Shown in pieces: positions 39,594-48,223 of a stretch of 64,000 bases of DNA. Source of the DNA: Pseudonocardia parietis (GTDB lineage Bacteria; Actinomycetota; Actinomycetes; Mycobacteriales; Pseudonocardiaceae); the NCBI RefSeq assembly GCF_017876315.1, contig NZ_JAGINU010000001.1:6758001-6822000 (forward strand). The letters run 5' to 3'. Both the position numbers and the translations under genes were made by a program. Each line of letters starts with the position of its first letter. The stretch's first letter is position 1. A model generated the notes under the pieces. The model had not been told where the DNA came from. It saw nothing but the letters and a program-made list of their open reading frames with translations, and made no database searches.

Positions 39594-41732
39594 TCAGGGA
39601 TGCGCCGGGAGTGATGTCGTCGTGCGGGTGCGGTCGGCGGCTGCCGGGGCCGCCGCCTCCAGCTTCACCGCGGCGACCTTGAACTCCGGCATCCGGCTCA
39701 CCGGGTCCAGGGCCGGGTTGGTGACGTTGTTCGCCGCGCCCGGCCCGCCGAAGTGGAAGGGCAGGAACACCGTGTCCGGGCGCAGCGACGGCACGCAGCG
39801 GACCCGCGCCGTCGTCGTCCCGCGGCGGGAGGTCACGTCGGCGAGGTCCCCGTCGGCCAGTCCGTGCCGGGCGGCGGTGTCCGGGTGCACCTCGACGAAC
39901 ACCTCCGGCGCGGTCGCTGCCAGCTCGGTGACCCGGCGGGTCTGCGCGCCGGACTGGTAGTGCACCAGCACCCGGCCGGTGGTGAGGCGCAGCGGGTAGT
40001 CCGCGTCGACGTCCTCGTCCGGTCCGACGTGGTCGACCGGCACCATCCGGGCCCGGCCGTCGGGGTGGGCGAACCGGTCGGTGAACAGCCGCGGTGTCCC
40101 CGGATGGCCCTCGGCGGGGCAGGGCCAGTGCAGCGCCTCGCCGGCGTCCAGCCGTGCGTACGACACGCCGGTGTAGTCGGCGATCCCGCCGGACGACGCC
40201 CGGCGCAGCTCGTCGAACACGGTCCTCGGATCCGACGGGAACTCCCCCGGCGCGCCCAGCGCGGCGGCCAGCCCGGAGATCACCTCCAGGTCGGTCCGCA
40301 CCCCCGGAGGCGGGGCGACCGCCCGACGGCGGCGCAGCACCCGGCCCTCGAGGTTGGTCATCGTGCCCTCCTCCTCGGCCCACTGGGCCACGGGCAGGAG
40401 CACATCGGCCCGCGACGCCGTCTCCCCGGGCAGCACGTCCGCGACGACCAGCAGGTCCAGTGCGTCCAGGCGCTCGGCGACGGCTTGGGCGTCCGGGGCG
40501 GAGACCAGCACGTTGGAGCCGAACACCAGCAACGCCTTCGGCCCACCGGGGCGGCCGAGCGCGTCGAGCAGCTCTACGGCGCTGCGTCCCGGCCCCGGGA
40601 TCGACGGCTCCGGAACACCCCACACCGACGCGACGTGCGCCCGCGCCGCCGGGTCCGTGATGTGCCGGTAGCCCGGCAACTGATCGGACTTCTGGCCGTG
40701 CTCCCGCCCACCCTGCCCGTTGCCCTGGCCGGTGATCGTGCCGAATCCCGACCCCGGGCGCCCGGGCAGACCGAGCGCCAGCGACAGGTTGATCCACGCC
40801 GTCACCGTGTCCACGCCGTGCGCGTGCTGCTCGACGCCGCGCGCGGTCAGCACATAGCGCCGGCGCGTCCCGGCCAGCCACCGCACCACGGTGCGCATGT
40901 CCGTCGCGGCCACCCCGCAGACCCGCTCCGCACGTTCGGGCCACCACTGCGACACGACCCGCCAGACGTCGTCGAACCCGGTCGTGCGGTCGTCCACGTA
41001 GGACGGGTCCACATGCCCGTCGACGACGGCGGCGTGCAGCATCCCCAGTGCCAGCGCCAGATCGGTGCCGGGCCGCGGTGCCAGGTGCAGGCCCCCGGAG
41101 GCGATCGCGCGGTCCGCGGTCGGGGTGCGACGAGGGTCGATCACGACGAGCCGGGCCGCGGCCAGGTGCGCCATCAGCGGTGGCATCGTCTCGGCGACGT
41201 TCGCGCCGGCCAGGACGACGAGCTCCGCGTCGTCCAGGTCGGTCACCGGGAACGGCATCCCGCGGTCCACACCGAACGCACGGTTGCCGGCCGCGGCCGC
41301 CGAGGACATGCAGAACCGGCCGTTGTAGTCGATCTGCGACGTGCCCAGCGCGACCCGGGCGAACTTGCCGAGCAGGTAGGCCTTCTCGTTCGTGAGCCCG
41401 CCCGCGCCGAAGACCGCGACCGAGTCGGGGCCGTGCTCGGCGCGCAGTGCGGCGAGCTTTGTCGCGACCCGGGACAGCGCCGAGCCCCAGTCCGTCTCCA
41501 CGAACCCGGCACCTCGCGAGGGCCTGACCAGCGGAGATGTCAGGCGGTGCGGATGGGTGAGCAGTGCAGAGGACGTCCAGCCCTTCTGGCACATCCCGCC
41601 CACACCGGACGGACTGTCCTCCTTGACGTACACGGCGCGGGCGTCCACCTCGCCGGACGGGCTGATCCACTGCCCGCACTGCAGCGCGCAGTACGGGCAG
41701 TGGGTCGCGGTCCGGTGTGCAGCGGCCTCCAC
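39594..41732 (-). CDS. Assimilatory nitrate reductase, molybdopterin catalytic subunit
   Basis: Reduces nitrate to nitrite in the cytoplasm using bis-MGD molybdenum. 712 aa. The N-terminal [4Fe-4S] site is C12-x2-C15-x3-C19 (CPYCALQC) with a later Cys in GGMCQKGW. Molybdopterin oxidoreductase segments include GRFCMSSAAAA, GLGLPGRPGSGFGTITGQGN-like cofactor-binding regions, and the C-terminal LTTGRVLVHYQSGAQTRR with HPDTAARHGL. No C-terminal flavodoxin or BFD extension is fused, which agrees with a separate flavoprotein gene next door. The GTG start at 41732 lies three bases after the narK stop, so both genes form one operon. Confidence 0.94.
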   Translation of the reverse strand: MEAAAHRTATHCPYCALQCGQWISPSGEVDARAVYVKEDSPSGVGGMCQKGWTSSALLTHPHRLTSPLVRPSRGAGFVETDWGSALSRVATKLAALRAEHGPDSVAVFGAGGLTNEKAYLLGKFARVALGTSQIDYNGRFCMSSAAAAGNRAFGVDRGMPFPVTDLDDAELVVLAGANVAETMPPLMAHLAAARLVVIDPRRTPTADRAIASGGLHLAPRPGTDLALALGMLHAAVVDGHVDPSYVDDRTTGFDDVWRVVSQWWPERAERVCGVAATDMRTVVRWLAGTRRRYVLTARGVEQHAHGVDTVTAWINLSLALGLPGRPGSGFGTITGQGNGQGGREHGQKSDQLPGYRHITDPAARAHVASVWGVPEPSIPGPGRSAVELLDALGRPGGPKALLVFGSNVLVSAPDAQAVAERLDALDLLVVADVLPGETASRADVLLPVAQWAEEEGTMTNLEGRVLRRRRAVAPPPGVRTDLEVISGLAAALGAPGEFPSDPRTVFDELRRASSGGIADYTGVSYARLDAGEALHWPCPAEGHPGTPRLFTDRFAHPDGRARMVPVDHVGPDEDVDADYPLRLTTGRVLVHYQSGAQTRRVTELAATAPEVFVEVHPDTAARHGLADGDLADVTSRRGTTTARVRCVPSLRPDTVFLPFHFGGPGAANNVTNPALDPVSRMPEFKVAAVKLEAAAPAAADRTRTTTSLPAHP

Positions 41733-41735
41733 GCC

Positions 41736-43103
41736 TCAGACCCGCGCCGGAGCCGCGCCGCCCGGGACGGCGGCCTGTACCGGTCGCAGGTACACCGCCC
41801 ACGTGACGCCGATGCACGCCAGGTAGAAGGCGAGGAAGGCCCAGAACGCCGGGGTGCCCGACTGCACCGCGGAGAACGACTCCCGGAAGGCCAGGTTGAT
41901 GAACAGCCCGCCCAGCGCGCCGATCGCGCCGGCGATGCCGATCACGGCACCGGAGAGCCTGCGTGCGGTCGCGAGCTCGGTCTCCCGGTCGGCACCCTCG
42001 GCGATCGCGACCCGGGCCCGCCCGCTGAAGATCGCCGGGATCATCTTGTAGGTCGAGCCGTTGCCCAGGCCGGACAGGGTGAACAGGGCGATGAAGCCGA
42101 GCGTGAACGCGGCGAGCGAGTGCGCGCCGGAGGCGGCGATGACGACCACCGTCGCGACGGCCATGCCGGCGAAGTTCCACAACGTGACCTTCGCCCCGCC
42201 GAAGCGGTCGGCCAGCGTGCCGCCGACCGGGCGGATCAGCGACCCGATCAGCGGACCGATGAAGGTGACCGCGGCGGCCTGCAGCGGGGTGCGCTCGAAC
42301 TGGTTCTGCAGGACCAGGCCGAAGGCGAACGAGTAGCCGATGAACGAGCCGAAGGTGCCGATGTAGAGGAACGACATGATCCAGGTCTGGCGGTCCCGGC
42401 ACGCCTCGGTGAACGCTCCGGTGTCGTTCGACATGGCGGCGATGTTGTCCATCCGCAGCCAGGCGAGGACGGCGGAGACGACGACCAGCGGGAGGTAGAT
42501 CGCGATCAGCACCCGCGGCTGCCCCGCGCCCAGCAGCGCGATCACCAGCAGGCCCAGCAGCTGCACCACCGGGACGCCGAGGTTGCCGCCGCCCGCGTTC
42601 AGCCCCAGCGCCGCGCCCTTGCTCCGCTCCGGGTAGAACGCGTTGATGTTCGCCATCGACGAGGCGAAGTTGCCGCCACCGACACCGGCCACCGCGGCGA
42701 CGAGCAGCAGCGTCGTGTACGAGACACCCGGCTCCATGACGATCATCGCCAGGATCAGCGGGGCGATCAGCAGCGTCGCGGAGAAGATCGTCCAGTTGCG
42801 ACCACCGAACCGGGCCACGGCGAACGTGTAGGGCAGGCGCAGGATCGCCCCGACCAGTGTCGGCACCGCGACCAGGAAGAACTTCTGGGCGGCGTCGATC
42901 CCGTACTCCGGGCCCATGAACAGGACCAGGACCGACCACATGGTCCACACCGAGAATCCGATGTGCTCGGAGAAGATCGACTGCCAGAGGTTGCGGCTCG
43001 CGATCCTCCGGCCGGTGCGCTCCCAGAACCCCTCGTCCTCGGGGTCCCAGTGGTCGATCCAACGGCCGCCGATGCGGCTGCCGCGGGCAGCGGTGGTGGT
43101 CAC
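41736..43103 (-). CDS. narK: Nitrate/nitrite transporter NarK (MFS)
   Basis: 455 aa with 12 predicted membrane helices. The nitrate signatures of the NNP family are visible: the region around VAGVGGGNFASSMANINAFY and GLNAGGGNLGVPVVQ in the first half, and GLGNGSTYKMIP in the second half. It brings nitrate into the cell (or exchanges nitrite) for the reductase encoded immediately downstream. The GTG at 43103 is the accepted start. Upstream are GTTTC (43159) and GTGAC (43180), possible GlnR half-sites, but no full copy of the 66-bp element. Confidence 0.94.
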   Translation of the reverse strand: MTTTAARGSRIGGRWIDHWDPEDEGFWERTGRRIASRNLWQSIFSEHIGFSVWTMWSVLVLFMGPEYGIDAAQKFFLVAVPTLVGAILRLPYTFAVARFGGRNWTIFSATLLIAPLILAMIVMEPGVSYTTLLLVAAVAGVGGGNFASSMANINAFYPERSKGAALGLNAGGGNLGVPVVQLLGLLVIALLGAGQPRVLIAIYLPLVVVSAVLAWLRMDNIAAMSNDTGAFTEACRDRQTWIMSFLYIGTFGSFIGYSFAFGLVLQNQFERTPLQAAAVTFIGPLIGSLIRPVGGTLADRFGGAKVTLWNFAGMAVATVVVIAASGAHSLAAFTLGFIALFTLSGLGNGSTYKMIPAIFSGRARVAIAEGADRETELATARRLSGAVIGIAGAIGALGGLFINLAFRESFSAVQSGTPAFWAFLAFYLACIGVTWAVYLRPVQAAVPGGAAPARV

Positions 43104-43264
43104 GGATCGGTCTCCTGATCGCCGACGGTCACGTCGTCGACGACACTAGGTAGCCCCGGTTTCAGCCGGATGGCCCCGCGTGACACCCCCGCAACACTTC
43201 TCTCACACGCACCCGCGCGAGCCTGTGAGACATGTGGCGCCGGGGCGCAGGTACTTACCCGGGG

Positions 43265-44092
43265 TTACAGCCGGCGGCTGAGCAGCCCGGCGACCCGCTC
43301 GATCCCGGCCAGCGAGTCGCTCGTCGCGTCCGGGTGCTGGGCATGCAGCGCGAGCCGGTACAGCACCGCGCGCAGCAGCGACTGCGGCCATTCCTGCAGC
43401 TCCGACCAGCGCTCGATCAGGTCGTCGTCGGCACCGCCCCAGGCGACCGCGTCCACGACGACGACGGCGGCGGCCCACTCGGCCGGGCGCCAGAACGGCA
43501 CGAGGTCGAGCACGGCGGGGCGTCCGGTCGGGTCGAACAGCATCGCGCCGAACAGCTCGCCGTGCACGACCTGCGGGGTGAGCCGGATGGTGCGCCGGTA
43601 GGCGGCCAGCTCGGAGAACAGGCTTCCACCGGTCTCCGCGTGCAGGTCCAGCTTGCGCTCACCGAACGCGGCGGCGGCCGAACGGGACAGCAGGTCGTCC
43701 CGGTCGTCGAGCAGCCGGGGCCGCAGCACGGTGGACGTCGCGGCGTGCAGGCGCAGCGACGCGGCCACGACCTCGTCGTGCCGGGGCTCGGGCGCGCCGG
43801 GCACGTAGCGGGATGCGGCCCAGCCGCCGACCACCCAGCGCCCGTCGCTGGAGCGGACCGGGCGGGCCAGCCGGACGCCGTCGACCTCGAGGTTCTCCAG
43901 GACGGTCGCCGACCAGGCCGCGACGACGTGGTCCGAGACCGGTCGCAGCAGCACGTCGCCGCACTGCCAGGCCCGCTGTCCCGCCCACACCACGGGGCGT
44001 GGGGCGGTGTCGCGCACACCGAAGGCGACACGCACGTGCTCGGGCAGGGCGCTCGCGGCCGGCGCGGTGGCGAGCGTGCGGGCTGCGGTCAC
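43265..44092 (-). CDS. TIGR02569-family protein (actinomycete conserved)
   Basis: 275 aa. It shows a weak kinase/phosphotransferase-like plan: a phosphotransferase-like Asp segment PAVLDLVPFWRP and VVHGELFGAMLFD, which resembles the HGD-type catalytic loop of APH-like kinases with Asp replaced by Glu. It matches the actinomycete-only TIGR02569 group by these segments and by position next to moeZ in mycobacteria (Rv3205c). No function is established. No signal peptide is seen. The GTG at 44092 is used as start. Confidence 0.75.
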   Translation of the reverse strand: MTAARTLATAPAASALPEHVRVAFGVRDTAPRPVVWAGQRAWQCGDVLLRPVSDHVVAAWSATVLENLEVDGVRLARPVRSSDGRWVVGGWAASRYVPGAPEPRHDEVVAASLRLHAATSTVLRPRLLDDRDDLLSRSAAAAFGERKLDLHAETGGSLFSELAAYRRTIRLTPQVVHGELFGAMLFDPTGRPAVLDLVPFWRPAEWAAAVVVVDAVAWGGADDDLIERWSELQEWPQSLLRAVLYRLALHAQHPDATSDSLAGIERVAGLLSRRL

Positions 44093-44252
44093 GACGGCGA
44101 CGGTACCCGCGTGACCGCACGCCCCCTACCGCGCCACGCCAGGAGCGTGCAGACCGGCGCCACGATCAGGTGACCGGGTGACCGCACCGTCGATTCCGGA
44201 CGCGGCGTAGCAGAGCGTCGAACGTCCGGAAGCCGGCCGATCAGCGGCCTGA

Positions 44253-47200
44253 TCACTCGCTGCCGCCCGAACCGCGGCCGCCCCGATCCCCGGAACCCGA
44301 ATCACCCGATTCCCGCCCTCCGCCGTCCGACCCCCGGCGACTCGAATCGCCATCGCCCGATGCCCGCTCACCCGAGTCGCCGCCGCCCGCCGTTCCCTCG
44401 CCCGAAGCCCGGGCGCCTCGATCGCGACCGCCCGAGTCGCGGTTCCCCGAGCCCCGATCCCGCGAATCCCTGTCCCGCGACTCCCGGTCTCCCGAACCGC
44501 CGCGCGACTCCCGAGCGCCCGAGCTCGGGGCGTCAGAGCCCCGGCTGTCAGATCGCCGGCTGTTCGAGCTTCGAGTGTCCGAGCGCCGGCTGTCGGAACG
44601 GCGGCTGTCGGAGCCTCGGCTGCCGGAGCTTCGGCTGTCGGAGTTCCGGCCCGAGCTTCGGGTGTCCGAGCTGCGGCTGCCCGAGCTGCGGCTGCCCGAG
44701 CTGCGGGTGTCAGAGCTGCGGGTGTCAGAGCTGCGGGTGTCAGAGCTGCGGGTGTCGGAGGTTCGCCCGCCCTGGCCCCCGCCGGAGTCGCGGCTGCTCG
44801 CGCCGCCGCGCGCGCCGCTCCGATCGGAGCCGCTGCCGCGTGCCGTCGACTCGCCCGACCTCGACTCGCGCGACTTCGGCTCGGTCGCCTTCGACTCGGG
44901 CGACTTCGACTTCCTCGATGCCGAGTCGGTGTCCCCGGAGCTGCGCGCGCCGGACCGTCCCCGGTTCGACTGCTCGGCACCCGAGTCCGCACCGGTCGAC
45001 CCGGATCCGCGCGACGTCGAGCGATCCTGACGCGATTCACGGTTGCCGCCACGACGCCGGTCCGAGGCGCGCGAGTCCGAGCCACGCGAATCTGAGGCAC
45101 GCGAGTCCGAGCCACCTGAATCCGAGGCGCCCGAATCCGAGGCACGCCGACCGGTGTCGCCGGCTCCGCCCGAACGGGACGTGTCCGCACCGGACCCGTC
45201 GGAGACGTCCACCCGGGACCGCTCGCCGGAACCGGCGTTCTCGCCGCTGCGCCCTGTCGTCCGATCGGCCATCTGCTCGGCGGCCCGCCGATCGGCCTCC
45301 GCGAGCACCGAGCGGGCGGCCTCCTTCCCGATCACCGCCTCGACGTACCGCCCGGCGACCGCGCTGGCGATCCCGCCGGAACCGAAACCGGAACCGGAAC
45401 CGGAACCCGGGGCACGGGCCTCGGTACCACCGTCCGCCCGGACGCCGCCCCCACGTGCCTCCGCCATCGGCTCCTGGCCACGGGTATCCGATCCGGTACC
45501 GCCGCCCCGGGCATCCGCACCGCCATCGCTGCCCCCGGTGCCCGGACCGCTGCCGGTACCGCGAGCGTCCCGCGCGATCGGGCCGCCGGCGCCGGGCCCC
45601 TGGTCACGCGCGTCGGGTAGGACGGCCTGGGAGCGATCCCGCTCCTGGCGGGCGGCCTCCGACACCCCACCACGCACCCCGCCCAAGACTTCGCGGCCGA
45701 CCTCGGCCCCGTCGGCGCGGCCGCCGAGCCCCGTCTCGCCGGGTCCCGCAGAACGCTCGCGATCCGGCCCACGGCGTTCCGCGGAACGCTCGCGGCCTGT
45801 TCCACCGCGTTCCGCGGAACGCACCCCATCCGCCCCACCACGTTCCGCAGAACCCTCGCGGCCAGTCCCCCCGCGTTCCGCGGAACGCGCCCCGTCCATC
45901 TCACCGCGTTCCGCGGAACGCACTCCATCCACCCCGCCGCGTTCCGCAGAACCCTCGCGGCCTGTTCCACCGCGTTCCGCGGAACGCACTCCATCCGACT
46001 CACCGCCGCGTTCCGCGGAACGCTCGCGGCCCGTCTCGTCGGATCCCGCGGAGCGGTCACGGCCGGCCTCCGCTCCGGCGCCGGTCGTGCCGTCCTTCGT
46101 CGCGCGGTCACCGGCCGGCCGGTTCTCACCGCCGGGCCCGGTACCTGGACCAGCCCCGATGACGCCGTCCACGGTCCGGCCGAGACCCTCCGCGGCGTCA
46201 CCGACCCCGCGGACGACCTGGCCGACGGGCTCAGCCGGTCGGGCTGGCGTCTCCCCCGCGTCCGCCGACGGCGCCGGCGCGGGACGCACCTCCGAGGCTG
46301 GATGGTCGCCGGGCTCGGTTGCGGCGGCGGCATCCCCGGTGCGGTCCTTCCCGGCACCACCATCGTTCCCGGTGCGAGATGCCTCGCCGCCGTTCTTCCG
46401 GCCGTCGGTCAGGGACGCCACCCCGTCGGCCGCATCGGAGACGGCACCGCCGAGTGTCCCTCCGGGACCGGCGGCGACCGCGGCGGCAGCGGGAGCCTTC
46501 GGGCCGCCGGGTGAGTCTCCCGAAGGCGTCGCACCAGCGGGGGCCTCGGATGCTCCGGATCCCTCCGATCCCTTCGGGGAAGGCGTCGCATCCGGAGCGG
46601 AGGCCGGGTTCGACGCCCCCGGAACTGACGGGTCCGGCGTTCCCGGAGCGGAGGCGGAAGCCGTCGGGTCCGGCGCATCCGGACCGGATGCCAGGACGGG
46701 CGCCTCCTGAGCGGGCGCCTGCCGGTCGGGCACCTGCGGGTCGGGTGCCTCCGGGCGGGGCGCCGTGTCGCCGGGCGGCGGGGGCGTGGCACCGGGCCGG
46801 GCTTCCGGGCCGTCGCCACCGGAAACGCCACCCGGCACGCCACCGGGAACGCTGCCGGGACCACGGGCGGAGGCACCCTCGGCCCCCTCCCCACGCGGCA
46901 GCGTCTCGTCCACCGGGCCACGCGGGTCCGGCGGGCCGCTGGTGGCGACGTCGTCGCGCTCCCGGTCGCCGCCGGGCTCCCGGCCACCGGCCAGTACCTG
47001 CGGAGGCTGCCGCGGGCGCGCCGGCCCCGGCATCTCGGGTTCCTCGCCGCGGGCGAGGGCGAGCACGTCGCCGGACACCTCCTCCGTGCCGGAGGGGTCG
47101 CCCGGCAAGGCCGCCGTCCGCGCCCGCTCGACACCCTCGTCGAGCGCCTTCAGCTCGTCGGCGCTGGCGTCCCGGCGACGGGCCCGCAGGTCACGCTGCT

Positions 47201-47921
47201 CCTCCAGCGAGGTGGCGGCAGCGATCTGGTCGCTGGTCCGGCGCGACGGTGGCGGCAGCTCCGCGACGATCTGTTCCATCTCGGTGAGCTGTTGCTCGGC
47301 CAGGGCCAGCTCGTCGGCGGCCGCGGGGCGGGACGCGTGGGCGCCCAGCTGGGCCTGCAGCGCGGCACGCTGCTGAGCCAGGGTGTCGCGGTGCTGCTGG
47401 AGCCGGGTCACCGCGACCGGCCGGCCGCCGTCGGCGTGCGGCGACCGCCGCCAGGCCTGCTCGCTGCGTTCCAGGGTGCCGAGCTGCTCGTCCAGCGCCC
47501 CCAGCGCGACACGGGCCTGTCCTGCCCACTCGTCCAGGGTGCGCTCCTGGGCCACCGGCCGGCCTGCGCCGGTCCCCGGCACCGTGGTCAGCACGTACGC
47601 ACCCACCAGCAACGCGGTGGCGGCGACCAACGCCAGGCCGCGGCGGTGCCGGAACGGCGTCCGCGGGCCCGACGACGACGGCGGTGCGGCGTCGGCCGAA
47701 CGGGACGGTCGCGGCGCCGGCTCAGGGGGCTCCGGCTCGCGCAGCCACGGCAGGGTCTCGGCGAGCCGCTCGTCGCCGGCTCGCTGTGCGGCGGCCCGGC
47801 GGGCCTGGCGCGCCGCCAGCCGGTGTGCGGCGGAGCAGTAGAGGCGTTGCGGACGACCGACCTCCGACTCGATCGGTTCCCCACACCCGTCCAGAGCGCA
47901 ACCGCGCACCGGTTCCTCCAC
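44253..47921 (-). CDS. Large low-complexity membrane protein with N-terminal zinc-finger-like motif
   Basis: 1222 aa, not recognised as a named family. Residues 8-33 hold C8-x4-C13 and C29-x3-H33, a small zinc-finger-like pattern. One membrane helix lies at about 95-115, then a helical coiled-coil region (about 125-275). The rest, about 900 residues, is disordered: Pro/Ala/Gly-rich, then 11-residue RSAERGG repeats (encoded at about 45774-46023), then Ser/Arg/Asp repeats such as RSSDT to the C-terminus. A strong Shine-Dalgarno (GGGGGAGG) precedes the GTG at 47921. The N-terminus and RBS support a real gene, but repeat parts could be partly drifted. It may be a surface or DNA-associated scaffold. 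Confidence 0.65.
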   Translation of the reverse strand: MEEPVRGCALDGCGEPIESEVGRPQRLYCSAAHRLAARQARRAAAQRAGDERLAETLPWLREPEPPEPAPRPSRSADAAPPSSSGPRTPFRHRRGLALVAATALLVGAYVLTTVPGTGAGRPVAQERTLDEWAGQARVALGALDEQLGTLERSEQAWRRSPHADGGRPVAVTRLQQHRDTLAQQRAALQAQLGAHASRPAAADELALAEQQLTEMEQIVAELPPPSRRTSDQIAAATSLEEQRDLRARRRDASADELKALDEGVERARTAALPGDPSGTEEVSGDVLALARGEEPEMPGPARPRQPPQVLAGGREPGGDRERDDVATSGPPDPRGPVDETLPRGEGAEGASARGPGSVPGGVPGGVSGGDGPEARPGATPPPPGDTAPRPEAPDPQVPDRQAPAQEAPVLASGPDAPDPTASASAPGTPDPSVPGASNPASAPDATPSPKGSEGSGASEAPAGATPSGDSPGGPKAPAAAAVAAGPGGTLGGAVSDAADGVASLTDGRKNGGEASRTGNDGGAGKDRTGDAAAATEPGDHPASEVRPAPAPSADAGETPARPAEPVGQVVRGVGDAAEGLGRTVDGVIGAGPGTGPGGENRPAGDRATKDGTTGAGAEAGRDRSAGSDETGRERSAERGGESDGVRSAERGGTGREGSAERGGVDGVRSAERGEMDGARSAERGGTGREGSAERGGADGVRSAERGGTGRERSAERRGPDRERSAGPGETGLGGRADGAEVGREVLGGVRGGVSEAARQERDRSQAVLPDARDQGPGAGGPIARDARGTGSGPGTGGSDGGADARGGGTGSDTRGQEPMAEARGGGVRADGGTEARAPGSGSGSGFGSGGIASAVAGRYVEAVIGKEAARSVLAEADRRAAEQMADRTTGRSGENAGSGERSRVDVSDGSGADTSRSGGAGDTGRRASDSGASDSGGSDSRASDSRGSDSRASDRRRGGNRESRQDRSTSRGSGSTGADSGAEQSNRGRSGARSSGDTDSASRKSKSPESKATEPKSRESRSGESTARGSGSDRSGARGGASSRDSGGGQGGRTSDTRSSDTRSSDTRSSDTRSSGSRSSGSRSSDTRSSGRNSDSRSSGSRGSDSRRSDSRRSDTRSSNSRRSDSRGSDAPSSGARESRGGSGDRESRDRDSRDRGSGNRDSGGRDRGARASGEGTAGGGDSGERASGDGDSSRRGSDGGGRESGDSGSGDRGGRGSGGSE
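44698..44757. repeat. Four perfect-to-near-perfect 15-bp repeats
   Basis: The unit GAGCTGCGGGTGTCA occurs four times in a row (the last ends GTCG) and encodes repeated SSDTR. Related degenerate units extend over about 44570-44770. Confidence 0.8.
45774..46023. repeat. Array of eight palindromes with 33-bp period
   Basis: Six perfect copies of the 16-bp palindrome GCGTTCCGCGGAACGC start at 45774, 45807, 45873, 45906, 45972 and 46008. Two imperfect copies lie near 45840 and 45939. Starts are 33, 33, 33, 33, 33, 33 and 36 bp apart. In the coding frame each unit gives RSAERGG plus four variable residues. At DNA level it could bind a dimeric protein cooperatively. Confidence 0.85.
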
Positions 47922-48105
47922 CGAGACCTCCCCCGCCAGCCCGTCCGCCGATCACCGGCGTGCACCGACAATTCGCGATGGACGGTCGAAATGTTTCGCT
48001 GTGCGAGGGAAATCCGAGGGCGAACGGTGGATCACCACCCGAGTGGCCCAGCCGGAGGCGGTGACGACCCCGAGTGGTTGCGCGGCGACACGCTGTGAAC
48101 GACAG

Positions 48106-48139
48106 CGGCCGCCGCCCCATCGGATCGGGGCGACGGCCG
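48106..48139 (-). terminator. Hairpin downstream of moeZ
   Basis: CGGCCGCCGCCCC at 48106-48118 pairs with 48127-48139 (one mismatch) around an 8-nt loop, about 70 bases beyond the moeZ stop. The 289-bp gap also holds the 17-bp repeats and the upstream region of the 1222-residue protein gene. Confidence 0.6.
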
Positions 48140-48155
48140 GTGCCGGGACAGCGCA

Positions 48156-48223
48156 GACGTCAGTCCATCGGCTGCATCAGTACGTCGACTGCATCAGTAC
48201 GTCGACTGCATCAGTACATCGGC
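48156..48223. repeat. Four 17-bp tandem repeats across the moeZ stop codon
   Basis: Units start at 48156, 48173, 48190 and 48207. The middle two are identical (TGCATCAGTACGTCGAC); the outer ones are degenerate. The unit at 48207 contains the moeZ stop codon and last codons, so the gene's end appears copied downstream. Confidence 0.75.

Noticed and set aside
39511..43118. Very long open frames on both strands over the narK and nitrate reductase genes
   Set aside because: They run through two recognisable genes in the wrong frame and show biased low-complexity composition.
43104..43264. Third copy of the nirB-type promoter element upstream of narK
   Set aside because: GTTTC at 43159 and GTGAC at 43180 have the 21-bp spacing, but the rest of the 66-bp element does not align, so only possible half-sites remain.
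45774..46023. CRISPR array
   Set aside because: The segments between palindromes are 17 bp, similar to each other and in frame with the coding repeat; no cas genes are present.
44360..46710. Forward-strand frames (500-600 codons) opposite the 1222-residue gene
   Set aside because: Mirror images of the repeat DNA without N-terminal motif or ribosome site. The minus frame has a Cys/His motif, a membrane helix and a strong ribosome site.
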